This document shows positions 15,071-24,584 of a DNA stretch of 64,000 bases, piece after piece. The notes under the pieces were generated by a model. That model was given only the letters and a program-made list of their open reading frames with translations. It was not told where the DNA came from and did no database searches. Position 1 is the stretch's first letter, and every line of letters starts with the position of its first letter. Location of the stretch: assembly GCF_013366375.1 (NCBI RefSeq), contig NZ_JABWMJ010000003.1, positions 434,001-498,000 on the forward strand. The letters run 5' to 3'. The position numbers and the translations under genes were made by a program. This DNA comes from Rhizobacter koreensis (lineage in GTDB: Bacteria > Pseudomonadota > Gammaproteobacteria > Burkholderiales > Burkholderiaceae_C).

Positions 15071-16621
15071 CCGTTCACGACCAGCATCACCGCCGCGAGC
15101 ACGGCCGGCCCTGGCAATACCGCTGATCTCGTGCTCGATGTCGTCAAGATCGGTACGGACACGAGTGGCATCCTGACACTCACGACGCCCGACAACCCGG
15201 GCGGCGTACCGATGGCCAGCGCCACGGTCGCGGGCGCTCCGTTGCCGGCTCCCAGCATGGGCGTTTCCTCCCTGGCGATCGCGATGCAGGGGCTGGCGAA
15301 GACGCTCAGCCAATGCTTCGCGCTGCCGGTCGCGCAGCGCGCCCTCGAGAGAGACACCAGCATTCCCGAGGCCCTTGGCGGCAGCAGCGTCACCCGCGCC
15401 GCGGCGCCGTGCGAAGCGTTGACGGATCCAGGGTTCCTCCACAACGGCTTCAACGCCGGCCAGTACTTCTACTCGTCGTTCACCAGCAACTCGATGACCG
15501 GTGCGCAGTTCAGCGTTCCCCAGGTGATGCAGCTGATCCCGGGAGGAATCGGTGGACGAGACGCTGCGATCATCAACGCTCGCTTCCTCGACGCGAACGG
15601 CTTGGCGGGCAACTACATCACCGTCGCCGTCAACAAGGCGACGGGCACGTCGACGCCCAACTGGGTGGTCTACGGCAACCAGCACCCCGTGAACGTTCAG
15701 GTGCGCAGCTCGATTCGGCGCCAGCAACAAATGGCACCGGTGACCCAGCCCGCGTTCGCAGCGGCTTCGTTGAGCACCTACCAGACGGGCATCGAAGTGT
15801 TCATCAACAAGGACGGCCCCGGGAGCACGAACCTGACGGCCGCCCGCGTCACCGGCCCTGGCCTGCCGCCGAAGGGCCTGATCCTGAACCGCCCGATCGC
15901 TTCTGCCGAGCCGCAGCAGTCCTGGCTCAACATCGCCGACAAGTCGGGAGGTGATCCCGGCGTCGTTGCTGGCCAACGCACCAACTGCAACTGCGACATC
16001 TTCTTCCTGCAGCGTACCCAGGACGTCGCTGGCGCCGGTGCGAGCACGGTCCGAAGCAACCCGAACAACGCCAACAGCAACAGCGGTCAGTTCGTCGATT
16101 GGGCGCATCCGCTCGACTACGGCGCTGCGACAGGAACGCCGAGCAACGAGTTCGTTCCGTTCGACAAGATCGTCGCCGGCGCGACCTACAAGGTCGAGCT
16201 CTTCTACGGCGGCAGCTCGACGCCGACGCACACCTTCAACAAGACGCTGCTCTCGCCGATCATCCCGGCGACCCAAGGCGCGAAGTTGGCGTGGAACGCG
16301 CCGGCGCAAGCTGCACTCGATCTGCTGGACCCGACCAACGCGCTTGCTGCGGCGGCGTCGGCATTGACCGTCAGCTGGATCCAGCACCCGGCCGCCGAGC
16401 AGATCCGGCTCGCCCAGATCTTCGCCCGCAGCTCGACCGGCACGGTCAACTAGGGCGACGGTGTCAGCGTGCCGAGAGGCGCGACCTCCGTGATCGTTCC
16501 GGCGCCGGGGGGCCTGCAATTCCCGCCACTCGACAGCAGCGGCTCGAGCTCGCGAAGCTTCCAGTTGCTGTACCGGACGTTCGACAACAGTCTGAAGTTG
16601 GCGATCTACCGGTTCAACTGA
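15071..16621 (+). pseudogene. Secreted/surface protein remnant, 5' end lost and in-frame TAG
   Basis: The frame starting at the transposase junction (YDPFTTSITAASTAGPG) runs open to a TAG at 16451, then continues in the same frame with GDGVSVPRGATSVIVPAPGG and ends RTFDNSLKLAIYRFN before TGA 16619. The continuity implies one gene with an in-frame nonsense codon, probably from CAG. The protein is rich in S, T, N, A and beta-type sequence with few lysines, as in exported proteins, and has a short cysteine-containing motif (TNCNCDIFFLQRT). The N-terminus and any signal peptide were removed by the IS91 fragment. Function not recognised. It reads towards the FadL-like gene. Confidence 0.65.
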
Positions 16622-16854
16622 TCAAGGCAGGCTGCGCGGGGCGGCACAGCAGCACACCGCCCCGCCGCCTTCCGGTTTCTGTTCTTGGGACTCGCTGAGA
16701 AGACGATGATCCTGACGCCAGTCGGCCCCGGGTCTCATCGACGCGGAGCACCGCGCCTCACAGCGAGCGCTCGGGAGCAAGTTCAAGCTTGCGCGGGCTG
16801 TGTCGATGTGCCGTGGTCCTAGAATTTAGTGTCCATCGCTTGCAGGAGCGTGCT

Positions 16855-18273
16855 ATGTGGATTGACCGGCGGGGTGCGCGTCACCTTCGTTTCCTCGGTG
16901 CCGTTCCGATGGAGGTCCGCGCGAGTGGGGCCCGGAGCGGTCCCGGTTCCCTGGCGTTGGCCTTGGCGGCTTTTGCGCTGCCGCTGGATTCAGCCTTCGC
17001 GACGGGCTTTTTCATCAACCAGCAAAGCGTGATCGGCCTCGGACGCGTCGGTGCCGGCAGCGCTGCCGGCGCCGACGGGCCAAGCGGGGTGTTCTTCAAC
17101 CCGGCCGGTTTGTCCGAACTCGGACGGCTCGAACCGGAAAAGAAGACTTGGACCTCTTTTGGCCTCCAGGTGATTGCCCCGCGTTCATCGCTGCGGGATG
17201 ATGGTTCGACTGCAGCAACGCCCGGCAGCTTGGGTGGCGATGTTCCTTCCGGCGGTCGAGACATGCGCAACCCGGGGGATCCGACTCCGATCGGAAACCT
17301 TTTCTTTGTTCGTCGGCTGACCGATGTGCCGGCGTACGTGGGATTCGGCATCACCGAACCATTCGGCCTGAAGGTCAAGTTCCGCGAAGACTGGTTCGGT
17401 CGCTACGACGCCATCGAATCATCGTTGATGACGATCAATCTCGGCCCGGTGGCGGCCTGGGAGCTGAGCCGGGAGGTCACGCTGGGTGGCGGGCTGGATG
17501 TGCAGTACGCGCGCAGCACGCTGACGAGCGCCATTCCCAACCCGGCTGTTCCGGGCGGCCCGACTCCCGCTACGGACGGCAAGATCCGGATCCGCGGCGA
17601 TTCGTGGGCGGCGGGCTACAACCTGGGGCTCTTGCTACGCCCGACTGACCGAACGCGGGTCGGCCTGCACTTTCGCTCCCCGATCGACCACCGGCTTTCC
17701 GGGTCGTCGAGGGTGAGTGGATTCACGGGCGCCCTCTCGGCGGCCAATGGCCGCTCCGACGCGAAGGCCAAGCTGAAACTGCCTTCCATCGTCAGCTTGG
17801 GGGTGGCTCACAACCTGACCGATCGTCTGCTGCTGCTGGGCCAGGTGGAACGGTATGGCTGGAAACGGTCCGATGAGGTTCGGGTGCGCTTCGACAACGG
17901 CGGAGCCGACGCTGTTCGGCGGACCGGCTTCCGCAACGCCTGGGCGGCTGCGCTCGGCCTCGAGTACGCGTATTCGAGTGCGCTGACGCTGCGCGGCGGC
18001 GTCCGCTTCGATGAGACGCCGACTGTCGACGCGTATCGCGACACCACGCTTCCCGATCAGAAGCGTCTCTGGCTCGGACTCGGTGCGTCCTGGAAGGTGG
18101 CCGAACAGTGGGCGCTCGATTTTGCGTTCGCCCATGCGCGCATCAAGCGGGCCGATATCAACGTCGAGCGCACGTTCTTCGACGGAACGCCGCTGGCGAG
18201 TTCGGCCCGGGTCTCAGGCTCGACCCGTTCGTCGGTCAACACCCTGTCGTTCGCCCTGCGATACGCGTTCTAG
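16855..18273 (+). CDS. FadL/OmpP1-type outer-membrane hydrophobic-compound transporter
   Basis: A 472-residue outer-membrane beta-barrel. A hydrophobic signal region (SLALALAAFALPLDSAFA) is followed by TGFFINQQSVIGLGRVGAGS and GPSGVFFNPAGLSEL, the conserved N-terminal plug of the FadL family with its NPAG motif, and the protein ends in FALRYAF with a terminal phenylalanine as in barrel proteins. I chose ATG 16855 because CAGGAGCG precedes it; an ATG at 16909 is also possible. FadL proteins pass fatty acids or other hydrophobic molecules inwards. It lies convergently next to the isoprenoid-type operon, so carrying a hydrophobic substrate of that pathway is a reasonable inference. Confidence 0.85.
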   Translation: MWIDRRGARHLRFLGAVPMEVRASGARSGPGSLALALAAFALPLDSAFATGFFINQQSVIGLGRVGAGSAAGADGPSGVFFNPAGLSELGRLEPEKKTWTSFGLQVIAPRSSLRDDGSTAATPGSLGGDVPSGGRDMRNPGDPTPIGNLFFVRRLTDVPAYVGFGITEPFGLKVKFREDWFGRYDAIESSLMTINLGPVAAWELSREVTLGGGLDVQYARSTLTSAIPNPAVPGGPTPATDGKIRIRGDSWAAGYNLGLLLRPTDRTRVGLHFRSPIDHRLSGSSRVSGFTGALSAANGRSDAKAKLKLPSIVSLGVAHNLTDRLLLLGQVERYGWKRSDEVRVRFDNGGADAVRRTGFRNAWAAALGLEYAYSSALTLRGGVRFDETPTVDAYRDTTLPDQKRLWLGLGASWKVAEQWALDFAFAHARIKRADINVERTFFDGTPLASSARVSGSTRSSVNTLSFALRYAF

Positions 18274-18347
18274 GCAGCGAGAAGCGCCACCGAGATCGCC
18301 TCGCCGTTTCGGCAGTCGTGGCACGCGCTGCCTTTCGGCCGCGCTCG

Positions 18348-21300
18348 TCATGGAGCGTCGCCGAAGGTTCGCCTCATGTAGCTTTCGATCTTTGCCATGA
18401 AGGTCTGCGTCAGCAGTCCGACGAACTGCTTGCCGAGGATTTGACTGTTGTCGAGCAGGACGTCGTTGATCCCTCTCAAGAGGGCTCGGTAGTCGTCCGT
18501 CATGCTGTTGGCGGCCAAGCCCTTCGCCGGAAGCTTGTCGACCAGCTCGCCGAGTCGCAGGATGTCGATGAAGTGCGGCTTGTGCTCGGCCGCCAGCTTT
18601 TCGTCGACCTTGCGCAAGTTGTCGAGGTCTCGAAACTCGAAGTCCTCGGGGCGGTGGATCTCGGGGAAATCCCCCAGCAACTTACCCTGTGCGCCGAACG
18701 CCGTCTCGTCGGTCGTGCCGCCCATTTCCGGCGTCATGATCATGTGCAGCATCGCGCGCACCGCGTGCTTGGCAGATTCGTTCGCCGCCTCCATCGTCGT
18801 CATTCGCGTATGGGTCGCCATCCAGGTGCCGGCCGGCACCCAGCGCCGCAGCAGCGGATAGGAGTGCGTATAGGCCATCTCGAGCTGATGCCCATGATCG
18901 GGCCGTCCCGGCTCGCGCGGCATGAGACCAGGGCGCAGGCTCCATTGGCCCGGCAGGTTGATGAGGAACGGGCTCGCGTTGCGCAGCGGGGTTCGGTTGT
19001 CGGGGGTGCTCAGCAAGAGATTTGTCAGGGCCAGTTCCAGGGGGACCGGTGACGCATAGGGTGGAGAAATCTTGATCCGATTTCCTGCTCGGTCGATCGC
19101 TTGGAAGCCGGTTTTCGCTTTCAGCTCGCTCACGAGCTCATCAGCGATGCCCTCAGTTTTGCTGTCGCTTTTCGCGATGACCGTGGCCGACGCCGCCTGC
19201 CTCCTGTCGTACTTCAGCGCGACGGCGTAAGTTCGGCCGGGGATGATGACGTCAGGAACCTCCAGCTCTGCCGAGCCGGCAACATTGACGTGTGTCACGT
19301 CCGCGGTGCCGACCTCAGGCTGCCTCAGGATCTGCAGGGGGAGCGCGCTGTACCGGCCGCGGGCTCGCAGCGTCAACGCGCACAACACGCCAGGCGTCCC
19401 CTTGCTTGTAGTGGCACTCTCGATGCGGATGCAGTCATCGGCGTTGGCAACGGAGAACAGTGCGTCGTTCCCGTCTCTGGTGGAGACCCAAATACCGTGC
19501 TCCCCGTAGGGTCCGGCCTCTGCCACTCCATCGGCGTTGATCTTTCCGATGAGTTCTTCGCAACTGGCTCCGTCGAGCACCCGGGGTTTAAGACCCTCAC
19601 CGGTCGGCGCCAGCATGACGGCGTACCTTCGGCTCGAGCCCTTGGCGACGTGAACAATGAATTTGCTGGCTTCAACCATCGGCGATAGGACGATGTGCCG
19701 GCTATCCCCTGCCGCCGCTGCATCCCCGGACGCGCTTGACGAATCATTCCAGGCGAACACGTTCGCTTCACCTGTGTGTCCTTCGGAGTAGTCGTTGTTC
19801 GTGATCGCTTCTGCCAGCACCTTCGCCATCGGGGGCTCGGGGATTCTGTACGGCCGCTCTACAGCGGCTTCGGCGGGCCTGTTGCGGTCCCCGAACGTAA
19901 GAAAAAAGTCGTGGCCCTCCAAGACGAGTTCGGCCACTTTGTAGTTCCCGCCACTCTTGAGCTCGACCGTCGCCTTCCACGGTGGCCCCATGCCTTTCGC
20001 TGTTGCTGAGGTGAGGTCGGCACTGGTCGTCTTGCTGCCCAAAGGTTGGGTGGCTGAACGAACGCAGAAATCCTCATCAACGCTGGCAATGGCGACCTCA
20101 ATGAGGTCCTCTCCCGTTCTGCTGCGAATGGTCAAGTCATCCTTGCTCTCTTTGCTCTGCGTGCTCTCTTTGCTCTGCGTGCTCTCTTTGCTCTGCGTGC
20201 TCTCCGTGCTCTCCGTGCTCTGCGTGCTCTGCGTGCTCTCCGTGCTCGTCTCTATTTCGACGAGCAATCCGTCGCGTCCAATACGGGACCTCAGGCGCTC
20301 AACGATTTGCTCCCGTCTGGCTCGTTGGCCCGGGCTGCCGTTGTCTTCGACCACCCCATCAGCGGTTCGTATAAGGATCCTGTACGAACCATGCACCGTC
20401 TCGGGCACGCTGACCGTCAGAGCGTTGGCCTTGACGTACGGCGCGAGGATCAGCACCTGCTGTCCTCCAGGCCGGAGACCGACATGCGCAAGAACACCGG
20501 CCGCTCGATCAGGATCGTCGTTGATTCGCGCCGCGATGGCATCGAGTCCCAACCCGTCGTCGTAAGCTGCCCCGCTGTAGGCGTGGGGGGGTTCTCCGTC
20601 ACCCCAGTCGATACTCAACGAGTCGTGCGACGTTGGTGCGATCGCAGCGAGGATGTTCCCGCGGAAGCCGCCGCTTTCGCGTTCCTCGAAGCGGATGCCC
20701 CAGTCGAGGTGGTAGTACTGCGGTTCGAGCAGCTTGCTCGCGTGCGCCGCGTTGATTCCCCGCAGCATCTGCTGCCATGTGGCTTCGGCAATGTCGTGCT
20801 TGCGCGACCGCCATGCCGAAGGCGCCTCGCGCGGGTTCTTCTCGCCGGGTGGCGGGTCCTTCGTCCATGGCGCGTACCAGTCGCCGATGTCGACCGACAC
20901 CTGTCCCAGGAAGCGTCCGATGGGATGGGTGCGGTCGCGGGAGTACGCAAGTTGCGAGATGGCGGTCAGTCCCCACGGCGAGTCTGCGAGATAGACATGG
21001 CCGCTGCCGAATCGATAGCGATTCGGGAAGAAGTACTGAATTCCCGAAATGTCACGGTAGGGCCACTGGCCGATGCTCCTGTCGGCGCCCGGCACGGCGC
21101 CGCTCCACGCAGCCCTCGGGGGGTCGGCGATTCCCTCGAGCGGCACGGCATCGTTCTTGAGCTTGCGACCCACCGCGCTATCGAAGGCGATGAGCTTCGA
21201 GAACGGTCCAGCGAACAGACGCTCGGCCTCGAGCGGCTTCGCCTCTCGCAACTGCTTCCACGCATCCTGGACCAGCCGCGATGATTCGTCCAGGGGTAGC

Positions 21301-23084
21301 GCGAGTACGAAAAAGTCGTGATAGAAGTTGGTCGGCTTCGCTTCGGCCACGAATTCCGGGACATCAAAGTCCTTCACCCCCTGCCCATCTTTCTCGATGA
21401 TCTTTTCGTCTGCTTTATGCTTCTCCACGTTCAGGAAGCGATGCCCCGGAACTTCGGGCCGCGGCAGGCGCCAGCCGTCAGGCCCGGAAACGACAGGGAC
21501 GAACTCGTCGATGGGGTCCCATTCGCCCTGCTTGACTTCTACGTACCCCCTGCCGAGCTCGATCCGCTCGAGGCGCCCCGTAAAGAACTTCACCCCCTGC
21601 GCGCCGAGGTAGGCCTTCCACACGTCGAGAAAGGCCTGCGAGGTGGTGCCGTTGAGCGTGAAGTCCTGTGGAAGCTCCTCGAACGGCTGGCGGATCATCA
21701 TCTGCAGCAGGATGTTCGCCTGCGTCCTCGCGTCGACTTCAGCCGCCGCCATCGCGGCGAGCGCTCGTGGCGCGTGCTCGATGAAGTGCTTGGCCTTTTC
21801 CGAGTAGCCCCGTTCGCCCTCGTCGCCGCCGACGTACTTCCAGAACGTCTGGTCTTCACATTGCTCGATGCGTCGTTGCTTGCATGATGTCAGGTAACGC
21901 AGCAGGCGGAGTTGCAGGCGGAGCACGTCGCGTTCGGTGAAGCCGGCGGTTTCGAACACGAAGTGAGACAGTTGCTCGAGATCGCTTAGCGACTTCAAGA
22001 CCCTGTAGTTGATCTGCAATGCGGGCTCGCCGTTGACGGCGACCGACGGGTCTGCTGCCGGGACCAGGTGGTTGCGAGCGGTTTCGTGACTTTCCACGCC
22101 GAACCGGTCGAACGTCGGCACCCGCTTCATCGTGTCAAAGAGATTGCGGTAGAAGGCGGGAAAGAACCGAAAGCCGTGTTCGCCAGGGATGACCTGCTCG
22201 ATCACTTCGAATTCGACGCGGTTCGATCGCCGACGGCTGAGCCGCTCGCGCGTTGCAGCTTCGCTTGTTGATGTCGCTTCGTCCCGGCCGACGGGGATCA
22301 GGTGGTTGTTCAGCTCAAAATCGAGTGGCTTATCGACGCGCTGTTTGCTGAGATTGCGCAGTTCCGTGATGACGTCGCGGGCCCAACCCCTGCCGCCGCC
22401 TTTTATGTCTTTTCGGTTTGTAAAGCCGACGACACGCACGGCTAATATCTCTCGCCAGTACTCGATGGGATATTTGCCACCGGGCGCTATGGTCTCTTTC
22501 TTGATGTCGAGAAACGCGATTCGCGCGCGGTATTCGTTGTAATACTCGGTAAACGCTTGATATAGCTTGTCGAGAACACGATGAAGTTTCGACTCGTTCG
22601 TCACCCCGTGCGCATCCTGCTCGTAACGCCAATCCGGGCTGTCGCGGCGCTCGAACACGATGCTCTCGGTGAGGGGGAAGCGGCGCTGCACCGGACGCAT
22701 CCGCAGGCCGCGTAGCCTCATGGGCCAGTCGACGACTTCTGCAAGTTTGGGGACGGACTTGCCGCCGGGCCACTCGGGCGGCAGGCTGAGGATCTCTGCC
22801 ATGTCCGCCGGTACGCGTGAGTACTGGTTCGCTGCCATCCCGCCGACGTCGCTGGCGTGTTCGACGAGGCTGCTCTCGGCCGCTTCGACGACCTGGACGC
22901 CGAATCCGCGCTCGATCAGTTCCTGGGCAACCGACAAGCCGGTGATGCCCGCGCCGAAGACCGTGACCAGCGGCGGCTTTTCCTTGTCGCGCTTGTTGAG
23001 AACGAGGCGACTTTTCTCATCCGTGCGACGCCGCAAAGCCGTGAGCCCCGCGATGCGCCATTGGAGGTCCAGGAAAACGGCCAT
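18348..23084 (-). CDS. Giant FAD-dependent amine-oxidase/phytoene-desaturase-like oxidoreductase with a large inserted region
   Basis: A 1578-residue protein, last gene of the operon. The start at ATG 23084 has AGGAGA eight bases upstream. Residues 39-70 form the dinucleotide fold (VTVFGAGITGLSVAQELIER then VQVVEA). About 300-320 the flavoprotein signature IPGEHGFRFFPAFYRNLFDT appears. The family's C-terminal FAD-contact segment (SPFLINLPGQW, then WVPAGTWMATHTRMTTMEAA) is only found at about 1367-1450. The intervening residues about 800-1365 are foreign to the family: beta-rich segments such as ANALTVSVPETVHGSYRILI and GRTYAVALKYDRRQ, plus an acidic/serine tripeptide repeat. Relatives of about 600-700 residues desaturate or dehydrogenate isoprenoids. 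The substrate here is unknown. No signal peptide. Confidence 0.8.
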   Translation of the reverse strand: MAVFLDLQWRIAGLTALRRRTDEKSRLVLNKRDKEKPPLVTVFGAGITGLSVAQELIERGFGVQVVEAAESSLVEHASDVGGMAANQYSRVPADMAEILSLPPEWPGGKSVPKLAEVVDWPMRLRGLRMRPVQRRFPLTESIVFERRDSPDWRYEQDAHGVTNESKLHRVLDKLYQAFTEYYNEYRARIAFLDIKKETIAPGGKYPIEYWREILAVRVVGFTNRKDIKGGGRGWARDVITELRNLSKQRVDKPLDFELNNHLIPVGRDEATSTSEAATRERLSRRRSNRVEFEVIEQVIPGEHGFRFFPAFYRNLFDTMKRVPTFDRFGVESHETARNHLVPAADPSVAVNGEPALQINYRVLKSLSDLEQLSHFVFETAGFTERDVLRLQLRLLRYLTSCKQRRIEQCEDQTFWKYVGGDEGERGYSEKAKHFIEHAPRALAAMAAAEVDARTQANILLQMMIRQPFEELPQDFTLNGTTSQAFLDVWKAYLGAQGVKFFTGRLERIELGRGYVEVKQGEWDPIDEFVPVVSGPDGWRLPRPEVPGHRFLNVEKHKADEKIIEKDGQGVKDFDVPEFVAEAKPTNFYHDFFVLALPLDESSRLVQDAWKQLREAKPLEAERLFAGPFSKLIAFDSAVGRKLKNDAVPLEGIADPPRAAWSGAVPGADRSIGQWPYRDISGIQYFFPNRYRFGSGHVYLADSPWGLTAISQLAYSRDRTHPIGRFLGQVSVDIGDWYAPWTKDPPPGEKNPREAPSAWRSRKHDIAEATWQQMLRGINAAHASKLLEPQYYHLDWGIRFEERESGGFRGNILAAIAPTSHDSLSIDWGDGEPPHAYSGAAYDDGLGLDAIAARINDDPDRAAGVLAHVGLRPGGQQVLILAPYVKANALTVSVPETVHGSYRILIRTADGVVEDNGSPGQRARREQIVERLRSRIGRDGLLVEIETSTESTQSTQSTESTESTQSKESTQSKESTQSKESKDDLTIRSRTGEDLIEVAIASVDEDFCVRSATQPLGSKTTSADLTSATAKGMGPPWKATVELKSGGNYKVAELVLEGHDFFLTFGDRNRPAEAAVERPYRIPEPPMAKVLAEAITNNDYSEGHTGEANVFAWNDSSSASGDAAAAGDSRHIVLSPMVEASKFIVHVAKGSSRRYAVMLAPTGEGLKPRVLDGASCEELIGKINADGVAEAGPYGEHGIWVSTRDGNDALFSVANADDCIRIESATTSKGTPGVLCALTLRARGRYSALPLQILRQPEVGTADVTHVNVAGSAELEVPDVIIPGRTYAVALKYDRRQAASATVIAKSDSKTEGIADELVSELKAKTGFQAIDRAGNRIKISPPYASPVPLELALTNLLLSTPDNRTPLRNASPFLINLPGQWSLRPGLMPREPGRPDHGHQLEMAYTHSYPLLRRWVPAGTWMATHTRMTTMEAANESAKHAVRAMLHMIMTPEMGGTTDETAFGAQGKLLGDFPEIHRPEDFEFRDLDNLRKVDEKLAAEHKPHFIDILRLGELVDKLPAKGLAANSMTDDYRALLRGINDVLLDNSQILGKQFVGLLTQTFMAKIESYMRRTFGDAP
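20142..20247 (-). repeat. In-frame 9-bp tandem repeat coding (E/Q)-S-(T/K)
   Basis: About twelve 9-base units (plus-strand pattern GTGCTCTSY and TTGCTCTSY variants) lie inside the FAD-oxidoreductase gene and code for repeated EST, QST, QSK and ESK tripeptides at residues about 946-981. The repeat keeps frame whatever its copy number, so the length can vary by slippage without breaking the gene. It sits in the inserted region, probably as a flexible linker. Confidence 0.8.
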
Positions 23085-23101
23085 GCGACATCTCCTCGTG
23101 T

Positions 23102-23515
23102 CTAGTCGGGCTGCCGGTGCCCGCGGAACGCTGCCATCAACGCCTGCATCTTGTGGCTGCGCATGCTTCCGATGATGAACGTCGTAAAGGCGTCGAAGAA
23201 TCGTTCGACGTGTTCGGGGCGGCCGCTCAGCCACAGGCGCTCGCCGATCAGCGCGTCGAGCAGCGTCAGCCGTCCGTCGACGAGGTCATCGATCGTTGCG
23301 AGTTCGAAGCGGGCTCGGACCGCGGCGTCGTGCACGCCATCCCTGATCGCAAGTCGATCGCCGTCGAGCCAGACGGTTCGCGTGTCGTCACCGGGACTGA
23401 GACAGGCACGCAGCGGCGCGAACTGTGCATGAAACCGGCGGTAGGCGAATGGCGCCTGCTCCTTCAGCGCCTCGACCGCTTGCGCCAGGAACCCGAAGAA
23501 ATCAGGCTGCGGCAT
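23102..23515 (-). CDS. SCP2-like sterol/lipid-carrier domain protein
   Basis: A 137-residue soluble protein from ATG 23515 (MPQPDFFGFLAQAVEALKEQ). The pattern VWLDGDRLAIRDGVHDAAVR ... VDGRLTLLDALIGERLWLSG matches the SCP2 fold, which forms a hydrophobic tunnel for lipids or isoprenoids. It overlaps the end of the CrtC/AttH-like gene by 14 bases and ends 17 bases before the giant oxidoreductase gene, so all three are translated from one message. A likely role is presenting a lipid intermediate to the oxidoreductase (inference). No catalytic residues are expected. Family assignment is from the residue pattern alone. Confidence 0.65.
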   Translation of the reverse strand: MPQPDFFGFLAQAVEALKEQAPFAYRRFHAQFAPLRACLSPGDDTRTVWLDGDRLAIRDGVHDAAVRARFELATIDDLVDGRLTLLDALIGERLWLSGRPEHVERFFDAFTTFIIGSMRSHKMQALMAAFRGHRQPD

Positions 23516-24584
23516 GGTTGTACTCGGCGAGGGTGAAGCTCTCGAAGCTGATCGCCTCACCATCGATCGAGCCGGTCACCCGGGCTCGGCCGCGCACTTC
23601 GGACAGCTGGGTCAAACCGCAGCCGTCGTCGTCCGGAAGGCAGAGCTGAGCGTAGTCGTCGTGGTCGAGTTCGAGACTCCACCGATCGCTTCCACGCGCC
23701 GCGACGAGGACGACTCTCTCGGGGATGTCAGCCGCAAGTCCCTGTAGCGCCAGAGCGGCGACGGCCGGAATCCTGGCGATCCGCTCCGGGCGAAGAAGAC
23801 CGGAACGGCTGACATGGATATCGGCAGCATGGAACACGCGTGTCGGCGCGTGTCGGTGCCAGACCATGAGGCTGCGCGAGAACAGCTGATTGCGGCCGCG
23901 ATCGGCGATCTGCATGTACACGAGCGTCCAGTCGACACTGGGAGCGATGGGCAGGAAGACGATCCATTCCCAGCTGAAGTCGCCACCCCAGGCGAAGTGG
24001 CCCCAATTGCGGTCGTGGTACGCCGGCGCGGATCGCACGGCATGCTGAACGCCGTCGACCTCGAGGGTGCCGCTCGCGCCGAGGCGGGGCACGACCATCC
24101 ACCGCATCGGCCCGCGATGCGAGAGCCGCACGCTTCGCGCGAGTGCCGGCCGGGACTCGGGGCGCAAGGTAAGACGCGCGTCGACCCGTCCCGCGCGGTC
24201 GATGACGAGGTGATAGCCGCCGTCGCCATAGGTGAGCGAATGGGGGCCGAAACGCGTTTCCACCTCGCCGGCGCGCGCTCGGCAGTCCGTCATGTCGTAG
24301 GTCTGAACCGAGCCGGACCAGCCCGTCGCGTCGCGCAGCATGAGCACCAATCGCGGCACGTCGACGAAGGCACCATCGCGCAGCTCGCTCGTCACACTGA
24401 AGTTCACGAGAAGCTCGAACGCGTCGGTCAGCACGCAAAAGTACGACCACTCCTTCGCGCCGCTGGCATCGCTGCTCAGGGTGCCGGGGCGACGCCAGTG
24501 GTCGGAAAGAGTCAAGACGCTCGGCAGCGCGCCCGCACCGGTCTGATCGCGGGAAAGTCCGCCGGTTTTCGACACGTCGATCAC
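23502..24584 (-). CDS. CrtC/AttH-like (carotenoid 1,2-hydratase family) protein
   Basis: A 360-residue protein of the two-lipocalin-domain AttH/CrtC fold. The diagnostic segment is YHDRNWGHFAWGGDFSWEW around residues 213-231, with an N-terminal block (EWSYFCVLTD) and a C-terminal beta domain ending GSIDGEAISFESFTLAEY. CrtC adds water to a terminal isoprene double bond; other members bind or modify hydrophobic molecules. The start is GTG 24584, which shares GTGA with the stop of the preceding gene; the frame upstream of it has no family character. Co-location with a polyprenyl synthase supports an isoprenoid substrate. Catalytic residues are not certain, so hydratase activity is unproven. Confidence 0.75.
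   Translation of the reverse strand: MIDVSKTGGLSRDQTGAGALPSVLTLSDHWRRPGTLSSDASGAKEWSYFCVLTDAFELLVNFSVTSELRDGAFVDVPRLVLMLRDATGWSGSVQTYDMTDCRARAGEVETRFGPHSLTYGDGGYHLVIDRAGRVDARLTLRPESRPALARSVRLSHRGPMRWMVVPRLGASGTLEVDGVQHAVRSAPAYHDRNWGHFAWGGDFSWEWIVFLPIAPSVDWTLVYMQIADRGRNQLFSRSLMVWHRHAPTRVFHAADIHVSRSGLLRPERIARIPAVAALALQGLAADIPERVVLVAARGSDRWSLELDHDDYAQLCLPDDDGCGLTQLSEVRGRARVTGSIDGEAISFESFTLAEYNHAAA

Noticed and set aside
13838..16519. An 893-codon minus-strand open frame taken as one transposase
   Set aside because: Only 14005-15070 has transposase sequence; the rest is the shadow of the secreted-protein remnant on the plus strand.
20142..20247. Possible CRISPR array or minisatellite
   Set aside because: Units are 9 bases with no spacers and stay in frame inside a gene.
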